From Paramecium octaurelia (lineage: Eukaryota; Ciliophora; Oligohymenophorea; Peniculida; Parameciidae): 64,000 nucleotides of DNA. A model generated the notes under the pieces. It was not told the DNA's origin, made no database searches, and worked only from the letters and a program-made list of their open reading frames with translations. This document shows positions 38,477-50,332 of the stretch, one piece after another. The first letter of the stretch is position 1. Each line of letters begins with the position of its first letter. The DNA is taken from assembly GCA_905182995.1 (NCBI GenBank), contig CAJJDP010000113.1, positions 6,886 to 70,885 on the forward strand. Reading direction: 5' to 3'. The position numbers and the translations under genes are program-made.

Positions 38477-41007
38477 TCATAAATACCTCTAATAATCGGT
38501 TCTTGAAAATAGATTTCCTTTACTTTTTGATTATGAAATAGTTGCCTTTTAATTATTAGCCCAACTTCCACTATATGATTCACCATTTGCCCCCTTAAAT
38601 GTCCCATTTCCATGTTTTTAATCATCTTTCCAACCTCCAAAGTATTAGTCTCCATTAGCCCATATCAATAAGCCCATTCCATGTTTTGCATCATTTAAAA
38701 AATCACCAACATACTATGAACCATTAATAAATGTTTATTTTCCTTTAGTTTTCTTATCTTCAAACCAATCTCCTTCAAATTAATCCCCATTAACGTATTT
38801 TATTTTACCTTTTCCATGTCTCTTATCATTGATCCAATCTCCATCATATACACTTCCATTAGCCCATGTAAATATACCTTTTCCATGTTTTAAACCGTTA
38901 AGATAATTTCCAATGTATAGAGCCCCATCAGACCATTTTAAGCGGCCAAATCCAGTTCGTTATTCATTTTACCATTCTCCAATATATTCATCCTGGCTTG
39001 CCCATTTATACTTTCCCTTTCCGTGTTTTTTGTCTTCTACATAATCTCCTTCATAATATTCATCTCCATTTTTCCATTTTTAAATGCCTTTACCATGTCT
39101 TAAACCATTTACGAAATCCCCTTCATATTCATCATTAGCCTCTTTAAATTGGCCTTTTCCAGCTCTCTTATTTAAGTTCCACTCACCCTCATATACATCT
39201 CCATTAGCCCATGTAAGTTTTCCTTTTCCGTGTTTAACTCCTTCGAAGAAATCTCCTTCATATTCACCTTATGCCTCTTTGAATTTTCCTTATCCATGTT
39301 TTAGATCATTTAAGAAATCCCCTTCATATTCACCATCTACCCCTTTGAATTTTCCTTTCCATGTTTTACACCGTTTAATAAATAACCTTCATATTCACCA
39401 TCTGCCCCTTTTAATTTTCCTTCTCCACTCATCTTATTATTCACCCATTATCCATCATATTTATCTCCATTCTTCCATTTTTGAACACCTTCTCCATGTT
39501 TCAAATCATTGAAGAAACCACCTTCATATTCATATTCATCTCCATTTTTCCATTTATAAATGCCTTTTCCATGTTTTAAACCATTTACGAAATCCCCTTC
39601 GTATTCATAACCTACCCCTATACATCTACCTTTTCCATGTTTTACACCTTCTAAGAAATCCCCTTCATATTCACCATATAATTCTTTAAATTTGCCTTTT
39701 CCAGTTCTCTTCTCCAATTTCCATTCTCCCTCGTACACATCTTAGTTCATCCATAAAAACTTCCCATTTCCATGTTTTAATCCATTAAAGAAATCACCTA
39801 CATATTCACCATCTACCCCTTTATATTGACCTTTTCCGTGTTTTACACCTTCTAAGAAATCTCCTTCATATTCACCATAAGCCCATATAAATTTACCTTT
39901 TCCAGTTCTCTTATCCAACTACCATTCTCCCTCATACACATCTCCATTAGTCCATTTAAATCTTCCTTTTCCATGTTTTACACCATTTAATAAATAACCT
40001 TCATATTCACCATCTGCCTCTTTAAATTTTCCTTCTCCACTCATCCTATCATTCACCCATTATCCATCATATTTATCTCCATTCTTCCATTTTTGAACAC
40101 CTTCTCCATGTTTCAAACCATTAAAGAAATCACCTTCATATTCATCTCCATTTTTCCATTTTTAAATGCCTTTTCCATGTTTTAAATCATTTAAGAAATC
40201 CCCTTCATATTCACTATCAGCCTCTTTAAATTGGCCTTTTCCAGCTCTCTTATTTAAGTTCCACTCACCCTCATATACATCTCCATTAGCCCATGTAAGT
40301 TTTCCTTTTCCGTGTTTAACTCCTTCGAAGAAATCTCCTTCATATTCACCTTATGCCTCTTTGAATTTTCCTTATCCATGTTTTAGATCATTTAAGAAAT
40401 CCCCTTCATATTCACCATCTACCCCTTTGAATTTTCCTTTTCCATGTTTTACACCGTTTAATAAAAAACCTTCATATTCACCATCTGACCCTTTAAATTT
40501 TCCTTTTCCAGTTCTCTGATCATTCACCCACTATCCATCATATTCATCTCCATTTTTCCATTTTTGGACGCCTTCTCCTTGTTTCAAACCATTAAAAAAT
40601 TCCCCATAATATTAACCGTTTTCATCTTCAAATCGACCTTTTCCTGACTTTTTACCTTTTTCCCAATTTCCATAGTAGTTTTTTCCATTAGGCCATGTTT
40701 GCTCTCCAACTCCATGTTTTTGATTAGATTCATAGTCTCCATTATACTTTTTCCCATTAATCCAAGTATATTCACCTTTTCCCGTTCTTACATCATTGAC
40801 CCAATCTCCATAGTACATATCTCCATCAGGCCATGTGTATTTACCCTTTCCTGTTCTTTAATCATTGACCCAATCTCCATCATATATTTCTCCATTTTGA
40901 TATTTCATTTCACCCTTGCCATTTTTTTCATTATGCCTTATATACCCAGTATATTCATCACCATTAGGATAAAATATCTAGTTTTTACTCTTTATTTCAG
41001 AAATCAT
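38477..41007 (-). CDS. MORN-repeat protein (about 843 codons) with one apparent 1-nt deletion
   Basis: From the ATG at 41007 almost the whole protein is MORN repeats of 23 residues (YEGDFxxGxxHGKGxxxxxNG type), roughly 33-36 copies. MORN arrays usually bind membranes or organise cortical and ciliary structures. The span is 2531 nt, one short of a multiple of three. The shift lies near 39356-39364, where a four-T tract has become three compared with the nearly identical block about 1082 nt away. After it the MORN frame resumes to a non-repeat tail ending in TGA at 38477-38479. Either a sequencing error in a homopolymer or a recent pseudogene. Without correction the protein stops making MORN units after about residue 548. 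Confidence 0.8.
39060..39512 (-). repeat. Higher-order repeat within the MORN array, copy 1
   Basis: Closely matches 40142-40594 (offset about 1082 nt); the central 200 nt (39141-39350 against 40223-40432) look identical, while the flanks differ at scattered sites. Such homogeneity above the basic 69-nt unit points to recent duplication or gene conversion inside the array. Confidence 0.75.
40142..40594 (-). repeat. Higher-order repeat within the MORN array, copy 2
   Basis: Partner of 39060-39512. This copy keeps the four-T tract (near 40438) that the other copy has shortened, so it shows what the intact frame should be. Confidence 0.75.
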
Positions 41008-42389
41008 TACTAATAATTCTATAATTGAATATATTTATAGTATATAGTTATTATAAAAAAGTAGTTTAAATATATTACAATATCATTCCAAGTTTGTAGA
41101 AGTATTTTTAAATCCAGTAGAATAGGGATGTAAGCATTTAGGGTTATGAATCAGTAAAATTGGAAATTAAAAAGCATATAATAAATCAGATCACCTAAAA
41201 GCTAAAAAGGATCTTATAAAAATTACTTGGAAATATTAAGATTATGGAAACCTTACATCATACCTAATATTTTATTCTCATTAGATGCGACTCCTACTTA
41301 ATAATATAATAATTTTTATAGTTCGCGGAAAAATTCTCCAAAAATTTGTTGGCTAGCACTACTACGATATTTATAAGGCTGCATTCATCAAAAATAACAA
41401 TATTCTAATTTGACCTCAAAAGAATTGCTTATTAATTCTCAAATTAAAATCTTCTCTTTGCTAAATTTGGTATGCTTACACTACTAATTAAACCACATGT
41501 ATATAAACTAGTAGCTTAAACCATTCAAGTATTTTTTAATGAAAATATTTATAAAATGATAAGAAAATTGAAGAGGAACTCTTTATAAACTAATTTAGCA
41601 TTACTTAAAACAATTCTATTAACTTAATTTCTATAATTATCAACCCAATGCTTGTGCTTGTTTAGAAATTAAAATTATGCTAGAGTAGCATATTTAAAAG
41701 CATTTCCTAATTTTGAGTATCACTCTTTAGTTTCAAAATCAATGTTGGAGAGAGCATTTTTATTTTCTCTTTCAGATTGCAAGAAATTTAATTAATTTTT
41801 GAGAACTTCTTATTTAATTGTTTCCTTTTTATTTTTAAGCATCAAAAATAAAAATAAATTCAACCACTTGTTATTTCATTTTTATTAGATTCCTTTTTCT
41901 TTATATGCATGTAAAATTATTGGCAAGAATCATTCCAATTCATGAATAACTGCATGGAGCTGCTTGTTATTGAAGCCTGCTAAATTTACATAAATAAAGA
42001 TGTGCTTAATTTATTAGTATTTATTCCTGAGTTTCGATCTGAAATTGAAATCACTTTTATTCTAATTTCAAAGAGCAAATTAAATTACTTTAATTAAGGA
42101 AAAAAATAATTTTATAAAAACATAAATATTTCAATTTTATTGATTCTAAAATAATGACAGATAGTAAAGACCGTACAACGCTTATGTTATTGAATAATTT
42201 TGAAATATATTCAAAATTGTTGAAAATATAGTTAGATCTTATTTGATTGTTTAATAAGGAACAATTTAAATAAGACTAACTAGTCAGAGTGTGAAGTCTT
42301 AACTAATAGGTTGTTATTTCTGAACAGGATAATATGAATATAAGTTGATTATATTAATTTTATAAAACTTTATAATAATAGCAGAACAA
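41008..42389. other. Spacer with a minus-strand coding relic
   Basis: Between about 41960 and 41520 the minus strand holds a protein-like frame (LKNKKETIKQEVLKNQ, then LGNAFKYATLAQFQ) cut once by an in-frame TGA near 41720 and continuing beyond it. Further fragments occur down to about 41430 in other frames. Probably a decayed gene; family unknown. From 42000 to 42389 the DNA is AT-rich leader for the next gene. Confidence 0.4.
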
Positions 42390-43311
42390 ATGTAATCATA
42401 GTAAGCATGGGATGGGTTGTAATCCTGTAAATTTAATTATTCAGAAGTAAACCTGAGTCAATATTATAGAAAATTCACATAAAACCTTAAGATTGTATTA
42501 CTGATTTTGCAGGAGGAGAAATTCAACAACCATTGGGGAGGGTACATTTTGATCCAAAATATGGAGATCCTTACACTTGGGTACCTCATCTCAAAACAAG
42601 TATACCAAGACCAGGTGATGGCAAATCATAAGAATTTCCTCCCGGTATGCAAAAGCAGTTATAATTTTAGGAAAATAATTTATTGATCATCGTCCATAAG
42701 AGAAGAAACCTCGAGCATAAAGACTGCATCTCTAAGAAGGATAGTCAGGACATCTTGAGGATGTTCCATATGGCATTAAAACATTTCCACCAATTCATTG
42801 TGAAAAAAGACATGAGATTGAAGAAATGATGGGAAAAAAGTAAAGGTTAGAATACCTGTATTAAATGAGAAATGGGTAATTTTTGTATATAAATCAGTTT
42901 GCCAGTAGCTGCCTTAGGAGATAAAATTTATAAAAATCCAGAATATGCATCTGATTTTTTTAAAGAAGGAGGATTGATTACAGGATCAAGTAACGTATAA
43001 AGAAAAGTCAATATTAACTAATTGCATGAAAAAGAAATGGAAAAAAAAATTTAGCTAATTCAATCTAAGATTAAGAAAGGAACGCTATGGAGGGATAAAG
43101 TAAAAATGGATTAAGATGCAGAAAAGAAATAAGATATTGATGTAAGCATAGCATTTTATTATAGGACTTAGATACATGGATAGAAACTACCTTAAAGCCT
43201 TCGAATCCTAATTATTAAGATCCTGATAAATTTTTTGAGAATTTAGAAAAACAGTAGGCATAAGATCCAAAAAAGGCATAGGCTAACTAAAAAAAAGCTA
43301 CAAAGAAATGA
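42390..43311 (+). CDS. Conserved-looking protein of unknown function, 275 aa, five exons
   Basis: Exons 42390-42446, 42470-42644, 42671-42875, 42898-43141 and 43165-43311 with introns of 23, 26, 22 and 23 nt; the sum is exactly 276 codons and every junction restores a sensible frame. The protein is polar and Pro-rich at first (HFDPKYGDPYTWVPHL, then SIPRPGDGKS). It then has DVPYGIKTFPPIHCEKRHEI, a Lys/Glu-rich helical part and a Gln/Lys-rich end (PKKAQANQKKATKK). No signal peptide or membrane span. The short Gly-Asp-Pro-Tyr and Pro-Pro-Gly style motifs recall cilia- and flagella-associated proteins, but I cannot match a family, so no function is assigned. Confidence 0.82.
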
Positions 43312-45289
43312 TTTGCTGCCTATTAGAATTATTATTACTCAAAATTTTTGTTATTTATTTATTTTTTTAATTCTTAAATTAATATCAGCTTTTATTTCAA
43401 ATATCTTTTTTTTTAGAAATAGTTTGTTAAAATTTTAATTGTTGATTATTCTTTTGGAACCTAGATATTTAGATTCAAATTTAGGCCTAATAAGAGTAAC
43501 TTTAATATATCTTGGTTTTTACTTGAAATTTTTTTAGACAGGGTCACTTTTCTAAATAGAATCATAATGTTCTTTGCATTTTAACTGATTGAAATATATT
43601 GATAGTTCTATGAAAAGTCAATGGCAATTTGAGATTGAGGAGTCATATATGAATGATTCATCCTCTGAATTGTCCACTTAAAATTTAAAATTGATAACGT
43701 TTTATTTTAATTATTACTTAAGTCTTAGATGCGCTTATTAAGATCGATTATGATACACTACTGCAAGTAATAATACTATAAATACAGTTGCTTTTTGGTT
43801 TAATCAGTACATAACTTTTGTATATATATATTATAACCATATTGTGTGAAGTTCCATTTTCATTACTAATACTTTTCAAAATTTTCATTTAACAAAATTT
43901 CTGATATATCTTCTAATATAATTTAAGAAATGGAACATTATAAATTATGTATTTATTAATTCATTTTAATTGGAGTCTGTGAAAGTTTAAATTTATTTTA
44001 TCATAAAATTTGGCAAAATAAATAGTGAAATACACATCATAAATATGTAATGGATTTGGTGAATAAAGACTGAAAATCATCGTTTGAGTAGTCAAATGAA
44101 TCTATCCATCCAAGTGACATAATATATAAAATATAATTTGTATTGTGTACTGATACAGTTTGATATGAGGAATGTATAAATAATAATGGATCTAGTATGC
44201 AGATTAAACTAAATGCTAAGCTTTAAAACATATTTCTACTCGCCAAATAAGAATAGAAACATATCGACTCTTGCATGATATAAAATACTTTTTTTTAACT
44301 TCTATCGTATAACTTAGAAGGGAGATATAGCTATGTTACTAGTATAGATACTATTTAAGCAGGATAATAGAAATTTTTGGAAAATGATCAATTTATATTG
44401 AAATTATCCATGATTTAAAAGTTCTTAATATGAAATAGTTCCTAATAGTAAGTTAAATATCAAGTTAAAAATAATTACGCTTTGCTAACAAATTCATCGA
44501 AAAAAATTGAGAAACAACGAAAGATTAGATATCAATAGAAAATAAACTTTGATCATATTGGTAACTTCTGATATGTGTTCACTTTATAAGTATAGTTTAT
44601 GAGGTATTTAAGGTTGCTTAGAAACTTTTGATAAGATATTACACTGCAATCTATATTTCGAGAAATTTTAAAAAGGAAGGAATATGATTGGCTGAACTTT
44701 AAAATCTTCTCGACAAACAACAATCTGAATATCATACGATATGTTTCATATGAAAGTAGTCTTTAGACTAAATCAGTTTAACTGAGTAGTTATGGTTACT
44801 TTTCATAATTATTAGAAGAGCATAAAAAACAGAGTTGATATATATGAGATTGGGACAAAATTTCTTGGCACAAATTTCATAGTAAAGTAAAATGAGATGA
44901 AGAAATGCTCAATAGATTTTAAGTTGGGTCACATATTCTGACTAAATAAAAAATCAAAAAATTATTTATGTCATTTTTGTATTATTAATTAAATACTTTC
45001 GTAAACTATGCAAAGGTTAATTAATAGATCTTCATTTATCATAATTCCAAAATCACTTACAATTATAGATATAAATACAATTGCTGTTTTGTTAATTTTT
45101 CTCTCTTTCGAATCAAGATATATTATGAAAAATGTAATTAAATTCCAAAAAATATTATTGTTCATGAATATAGACTAATATTAATACTAGAATGACTATC
45201 ATATAAATCTAATTTCATTTTGATAACTTTGAGATTATAAAGTCTTATTTTACAAGGATTTTAATTATTAAATAATTTGATAAAGAACA
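43312..45289. other. Long spacer with weak relics
   Basis: About 2 kb with no intact frame. Around 44480-44720 the plus strand gives protein-like pieces (MCSLYKYSL, then GCLETFDKILHCNLYF, then TLKSSRQTT) in one frame cut by TGAs, suggesting a relic. The rest is AT-rich. This is unusually long for an intergenic gap in so compact a genome. Confidence 0.4.
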
Positions 45290-45829
45290 ATGCTTGAATA
45301 AAAATTTAAAGATTTGAGGGTCAAGATGAAGCCAAAAAAGGTTAAGAAGATAAGTCTCTCACTAAAATAATAACTCATTGAAAGTGTAATGACTGATCAC
45401 TTATCTATTCATCAAGTAAGATAGCAATTTATATACAAGGCTTCTAAACTCCACTCCATCAATTACTCATCTGCCAAATATATTATAAACTTATATAAAA
45501 AATTAGGTACTGTGGCTCCTCAGTAGACAAAGCATAGGAGGAAACCTAAAGTTTATATTCTCAACACATCAGTTTTAGTCGACTACAATTCTGGGGAGAT
45601 TTTACTATATAAATAAAATTAATTTAAAAAATAGAGGCAACAGGAGAACTAATAGATATCTATTCAAAAAGGACTGATCATGGCTTCAAAATCAATATTC
45701 AAGTCACTTAAAATAAACGAAAAAAATATTTCTTTATCGAAATCTGATTAGAAACATTATCCAACCTTTACCAACTTAATAGAACTACAAAATTTCATTT
45801 AAATCCAACATAGGTTGATGGTGTCATGA
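45290..45829 (+). CDS. Helix-turn-helix protein, 171 or 179 aa
   Basis: Open frame from the ATG at 45290 to TGA at 45827-45829. A 24-nt GTA...AAG segment (45416-45439) sits inside and keeps the frame whether or not it is spliced. Removing it gives SIHQASKLHSINYSSAKYII, a good match to the helix-turn-helix pattern (sxxxAAxxLxIxxxTAxxIV) of DNA-binding or transposase-like HTH domains. Leaving it in inserts eight residues into the motif. The basic stretch KHRRKPK follows, then a Gln/Lys-rich tail. A small DNA-binding regulator is likely, though it could be derived from a transposase N-terminus. Confidence 0.65.
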
Positions 45830-46504
45830 TTGAGTATTATATTATTATTATTATTATCGATCTGATGAAACTTTTATAATTATTGAGTTCAACAACATTT
45901 TTTGTATAGTTATATGATTCGAACTCAGAGTTGCCATTATCTAATTGATAATGGATGAAATTTATTCTTAGTATTAAGAATAAAATCAATGAATTTAGTT
46001 CTTTATTAGAAATAATTTATTTTTTTATATATATTATTATATTACTGGTTGAATACTACAGGGTTTTTATTAATAATTATTACAAGACTTACGAACGATC
46101 AATGTGCTTCATAATGAAGGAGAATTAAAATGCTACAAGATATACTTGATTACCCGAATAGCTCTCTTTTTATTTCAAGGATATTTATCTTGGGATAAAA
46201 TTTAAATTAATGAATTATCTATTTTTTTGCATTTAAAAGGCTAATAACTTCATGAGTTAACCGATTATTCCAAATTCAATAAAGATATCAAATATATTAT
46301 GTTAACAATATTTTATAATGATTTTTTAAAAAGTTATATTAATTACATTAATATTATTTTATAACGTGTCGATGAAAGATTACTATAATAGTAAGTCCTA
46401 TTTTAATTCTTATAAGTTAAGTATTAATCAAATTCATGAATATTTACTAAATTTATGCAGCTAATCTTCTCTCATAAATACTATTAATTAATTAACTATA
46501 TTTT
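45830..46504. other. AT-rich spacer
   Basis: No protein-like frame on either strand. A T-loop-like string on the minus strand near 45918 was checked for a tRNA and rejected. Confidence 0.5.
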
Positions 46505-47107
46505 ATGGATTGTTCAAATCTTGAAATTGATTAAATTTCTAAAGTCCCTCTAAAATTTGAGATGGATTTTAGGGATAGTCATTCCAAAATTAGGAACATT
46601 GATTCATCTCGATCATCATTTAGCAAGAAAGAGAAACGAAATAGAAAGTTTTTCCTTAAACGCTCAGTTTTTTTTGTTTCAATTTGTAAATAAACTGGAA
46701 AAATAGAACTGAATTTGGGATCAGACTTCTTGCATATCGAAATAATGCAAGGAGGTCACTTACCTCTAAATTAATATAATATTAAAGATATAAGATCAGA
46801 GAGTTTTATGAATGATGTTGATTTTAAAGAGTAAAATGTTGAGAGCAGTTTAAGATTGGCATCTACGTAAGTAAAGAAGTAAATTGACTAGATGCATAAG
46901 ATCTAAACCCACCAGGCTCCCTTTTAGAGCTCTCAACCTAATGAACAAAGATTAAATGAAAATTTAAAAGCTAATTTTACTAATATTTTTGAATCCTTGG
47001 ACTGGAATTTAAGAGATAGGATCAATAAGGTTTCAGCTATTGAGGAAGCCAAAAAAATATTACAGGCTCAGCATTAGGATATTAAGAAATTTTTATATTA
47101 AAAATGA
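46505..47107 (+). CDS. Hypothetical polar protein, 200 aa
   Basis: Intact frame from ATG to TGA, composition clearly protein-like. The first 60 residues are Ser/Lys/Arg-rich (SSRSSFSKKEKRNRK), a short hydrophobic stretch follows (FFLKRSVFFVSIC), and the last 60 residues (LDWNLRDRINKVSAIEEAKK) look like a long helix or coiled coil. Two 21-nt GTA...TAG segments (46687-46707 and 46870-46890) could be introns and would not change the frame. No family recognised; not secreted. Confidence 0.7.
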
Positions 47108-47952
47108 GCCTTACTTAAAATCATTATTTTTTTTACAATTATTGATTTTCTTATTTAAGTATTATCAATATATATCCCCTCAAGCTTAGTGTTTGGTTAA
47201 AGCCTGAATAACTCTTATAATTTTTTTTTCTATTGATAATTTACTGACCAGATAATTCCAAATCGATATTCGCTCATTCATAACCATATTTCGGTATAGA
47301 TCAAGATGAAGTGTGGTAACGAAACCCATTTATATGACTGAGCAATAAAATATTCAATAAAATTATATAGTTTATTTAAATATCAAATTTTTGATGTTCA
47401 CCTCATTTGGGCAACATTTTTCACACTCGTCTTATGTGAATGGTCGGATCAATTTGTTTGAATTATTATCGCAAATCTGGTGGAAATGATTTTCTAAATA
47501 TTTCGAATAACATTTTAGAAAATTATGGGTTCTTCATTTTTCACTAGTTCAACGTTTATTGATTTGACCTCTTATCTAATAAGCAAATTTAACTATTTTG
47601 CGACGAAACTAGAGGGTTTTTGCGATTTAAGTGGATAGATAATAATATTGTTTAATCAGTTAATTCTTGATGGAGAATGAATAAAAGATGAAGTATTTCA
47701 TGTAAGTAGATTTAAAAGAATCTGTAAATAACAAATTGATTAAATGCTCTAATTATTTTAATACTTTTAATTAATGTTAATAACTAAACCATAATAATTA
47801 ATCAGGTCATTAAAAAAATTTGTTTTAAAACTTAAAATTGATTTTTCTACTATTAATAATGTATTGAATTAAATTTTACTACACAATAAGAATATAAACA
47901 GAATTAAAATTATGAAGATGTTGCACAATCTAAATTATAATACAATCAGAAA
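47108..47952. other. AT-rich spacer between convergent genes
   Basis: 845 bases with no frame of convincing composition on either strand and no recognised repeats or RNA genes. Confidence 0.45.
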
Positions 47953-49434
47953 TCATTAATTTAAAATCACCAGTTCTGTGTTTTCCTAAGTGTCAATATT
48001 TTTTGGGTCTGTTGTGAAATCGTATTATATGTAAAATATCCCTAAGATTCCTGCAAATGAAAAGATGTAAAAGCAAGCGGATATGCTGAAAGAAGAGACC
48101 AGCATTGGGAAAAATTGGCCCACAACAGCTGTGCCCAACCAATTTACACTAGTCGCAACACAAACTCCTTTTGGAGAAACCATTTCTGGCATTACAACCT
48201 ATGATATTAAAATCAACTTACCCAAAATGCAGGTCCTATTGTTGTAGAAAATAGCAATATAAAGAGAAATATGAATATCACAACTAGGATAGCAGGTTAT
48301 TCCTATAATGATGTCATATATCCAAGGGGAAACTCAATTAACACGCACGATACAGCTCCTAATAAAAAGAAATTTTTTCTCGTTATTTTATTTAGCAGAA
48401 AACCCATCAAATAAGCTCCGAGAATGCCCAATAAAGGAATGAAAAGATTGAGAATATTTGATTTCTACACATCATTATTTGTAATCTAGTTAAAGATCTA
48501 GGTTGAGTAAAATATCACAGCATTAATGCCTAACAGTTATCCTATGCATGCTAATACAGAAATTCTAACTAAATTCCTAAATAATCTTCCGTAAAGTAAA
48601 TCCTTATACGATTCTGTTGAACTCGTATTTTGCCTAAACATCAATGCATCATATACTTTTGATTTTGTTTTATTTATTTCAATACATCTTAAACGTATTA
48701 TTCTTAATATATCACCTTTATAGATTCAATAGCATTTTGCTCATCATTTATACTGATATAATAATTAGGCGAATCTAGTTTAAAGTTGCTAATGAGATTG
48801 TAACTACGAAAGGCACAAACTAACAAAGGAAAAGAAAACCCGACTCTCCAATACTGATCATCTATGGTTGGGCTTTGCTTATACCTAAATAAATATATTT
48901 TTTGCAATATACCATAATCCTATAGTGAAAGAGAGAAATAAACCAAAGCTACCAGACATTGTCATAATGGAACCTAATACGCCTTAGAGTTCTGGAGGAC
49001 TGAACTCATTTACATAAACTGGAACCTTAATGAAATTAGATTCATTATTTTACCAATGCCGAATTAAGACCAAGTACTACGCCTGCTACAAACCTTCCAA
49101 TTACCAAAAACTTCCACTCTCCAATTAATTAAACTCCGTATCCCAAAATTCCAAAGAAGTCCAAAATAATTAATGATTGTCTTCTACTGAAATATTGCAA
49201 CATGTTTGGCATGATCAAAACACCAATTGCAGCTCCAATAGTCATAATTGCTAAATAGGAGTATTCTATACCTGATAATAGGCCATTAAAATAATCAACA
49301 TTTTCTGTGATTCCAAAAACAACGTCTACTGTTTATAATGCAGGATTCAAATAACCAACTGAGTATCCAAAATACACAAAACCTAAACTAGCATTAGCAA
49401 CAAGGTATTTTAATAGAGTGACAGATTTATACAT
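47953..49434 (-). CDS. Major facilitator superfamily sugar transporter, 459 aa
   Basis: Five exons (49054-49434, 48913-49025, 48657-48884, 48222-48633, 47953-48198) with introns of 28, 28, 23 and 23 nt; the sum is 460 codons. About 12 membrane spans are expected from the hydrophobic pattern. Family signatures: GRFVAGVVLGLNSALVPVYV followed by NEFSPPELQG (like PVYxxExxPxxxRG), YWRVGFSFP after span 6, QLLGINAVIFYS (like the sugar-porter QxxGxNxxxYYS), and GPAFWVVMPEM near the end. Length fits the GLUT/sugar porter family. It should move hexose or a similar solute at the plasma or a vacuolar membrane; the substrate cannot be read from sequence. The first intron ends AAG rather than TAG. Confidence 0.88.
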
Positions 49435-49735
49435 GAAACTATTAATTTATTTTATGGTAAAATAGAGAGTAAGGTATTATTTATATTAATTCAAAAAATA
49501 GATGTGTATAGATAATAATAGCCTAATAAATATCATTAAAAGATTAATGGATGATTTTTTAATTTTCATCAAAATTTTCATTTTGACTCTCTGTCAATTA
49601 AGTTGGGGATGATAATTGTCGAACTCAATGTATATTTCCTTGATAATAATTAATTTTATGTTATAATTGAGAAGGCTTCCAAAATTTTTATTTTGTTAAA
49701 ATTAAAACATTGATAAGAAAAATGTGACTGTCAAT
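49435..49735. promoter_or_regulatory. Divergent intergenic region
   Basis: 301 AT-rich bases between the starts of the transporter (minus) and the NDUFAF3-like gene (plus), so it should contain both promoters. No motif recognised. Confidence 0.35.
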
Positions 49736-50274
49736 ATGGAGTAGATAAAACAACGAATAATGGAGAGGAAGACCGAGTTGCCTTTTAAGGATCCATCAAT
49801 AAGCAAACCGAGAGAATTTTATGATACAAAACAAAATAAAAGGAAAACAGAATACATATTTGATTTTATCGATCCAACTCTGCATAACAAACCCTTTTTA
49901 CAGCAGGTGTTTGGATTGGGCAATGGGTACTTTTCAGTGAATGATGTTTGGTATCCAGGGAGCATATTAATATTCCCTCAATAAATATTTTTATGGGATG
50001 TCTAAACTGCAGCTGATATCAGGGCTCACAGTTTTGATATTTTGGAAGTGATAAAGCCAAGACCAAGTAAGAAGTGATCAATTTATATATAGGCTATGTA
50101 TTGATTGGGACAGGAAGAGAGAAGCAAGATTTGCCAGATTCATACTTTGAGAAATTTAAAAAGTTTGGTATCAAAGTGGATGTCGTTGCAACATTTGAAG
50201 CATGCAGTCATTTCAATTTTTGTAGTGAAGAACAAAGAGATGTTTGTGCTTTTATGATTCCCTAAAATTTATGA
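49736..50274 (+). CDS. NDUFAF3/Mth938-type complex I assembly factor, 170 aa
   Basis: Two exons (49736-50066, 50093-50274) with a 26-nt GTA...TAG intron; the sum is 171 codons. The second half follows the NDUFAF3 (DUF498) domain: NGYFSVNDVWYPGSILIFPQ, then YVLIGTGREKQDLP (the LIGTG core), GIKVDVVATFEACSHFNF (family vevmdTxxAcxtFN) and EEQRDVCAFMIP (EgRxVxxaLi). NDUFAF3 helps assemble mitochondrial NADH:ubiquinone oxidoreductase. The N-terminal 40 residues are basic (IKQRIMERKTELPF), compatible with a mitochondrial presequence. Without splicing the frame stops inside the intron. The WD40 gene follows after 58 nt on the same strand. Confidence 0.85.
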
Positions 50275-50332
50275 ATTAATATTAATATATATATATATAA
50301 GTAGAAATGTTATCACATTAATTGTTGTCTTA

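Noticed and set aside
39340-39370. Programmed frameshift in the MORN gene
   Set aside because: No slippery heptamer or downstream structure; the duplicate block has the extra base, so a plain 1-nt loss is simpler.
39084-39512. 142-aa plus-strand frame rich in Pro, Ser, Phe
   Set aside because: It is the antisense shadow of the MORN array; the periodic Gly/Glu/Tyr/His pattern on the minus strand is the real coding signal.
40166-40519. 117-aa plus-strand frame, Ser/Pro-rich
   Set aside because: Antisense of the second MORN block; nearly the same sequence as the 39084 shadow because of the higher-order repeat.
38800-40990. Regular short repeats that could suggest CRISPR or a minisatellite
   Set aside because: The period is 69 nt (23 codons), there are no unique spacers between constant repeats, and each unit encodes a MORN motif.
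45890-45960. Possible tRNA on the minus strand (string like a T-loop, TTCGAAT)
   Set aside because: The flanking T-stem bases do not pair and no acceptor stem or D-arm could be fitted.
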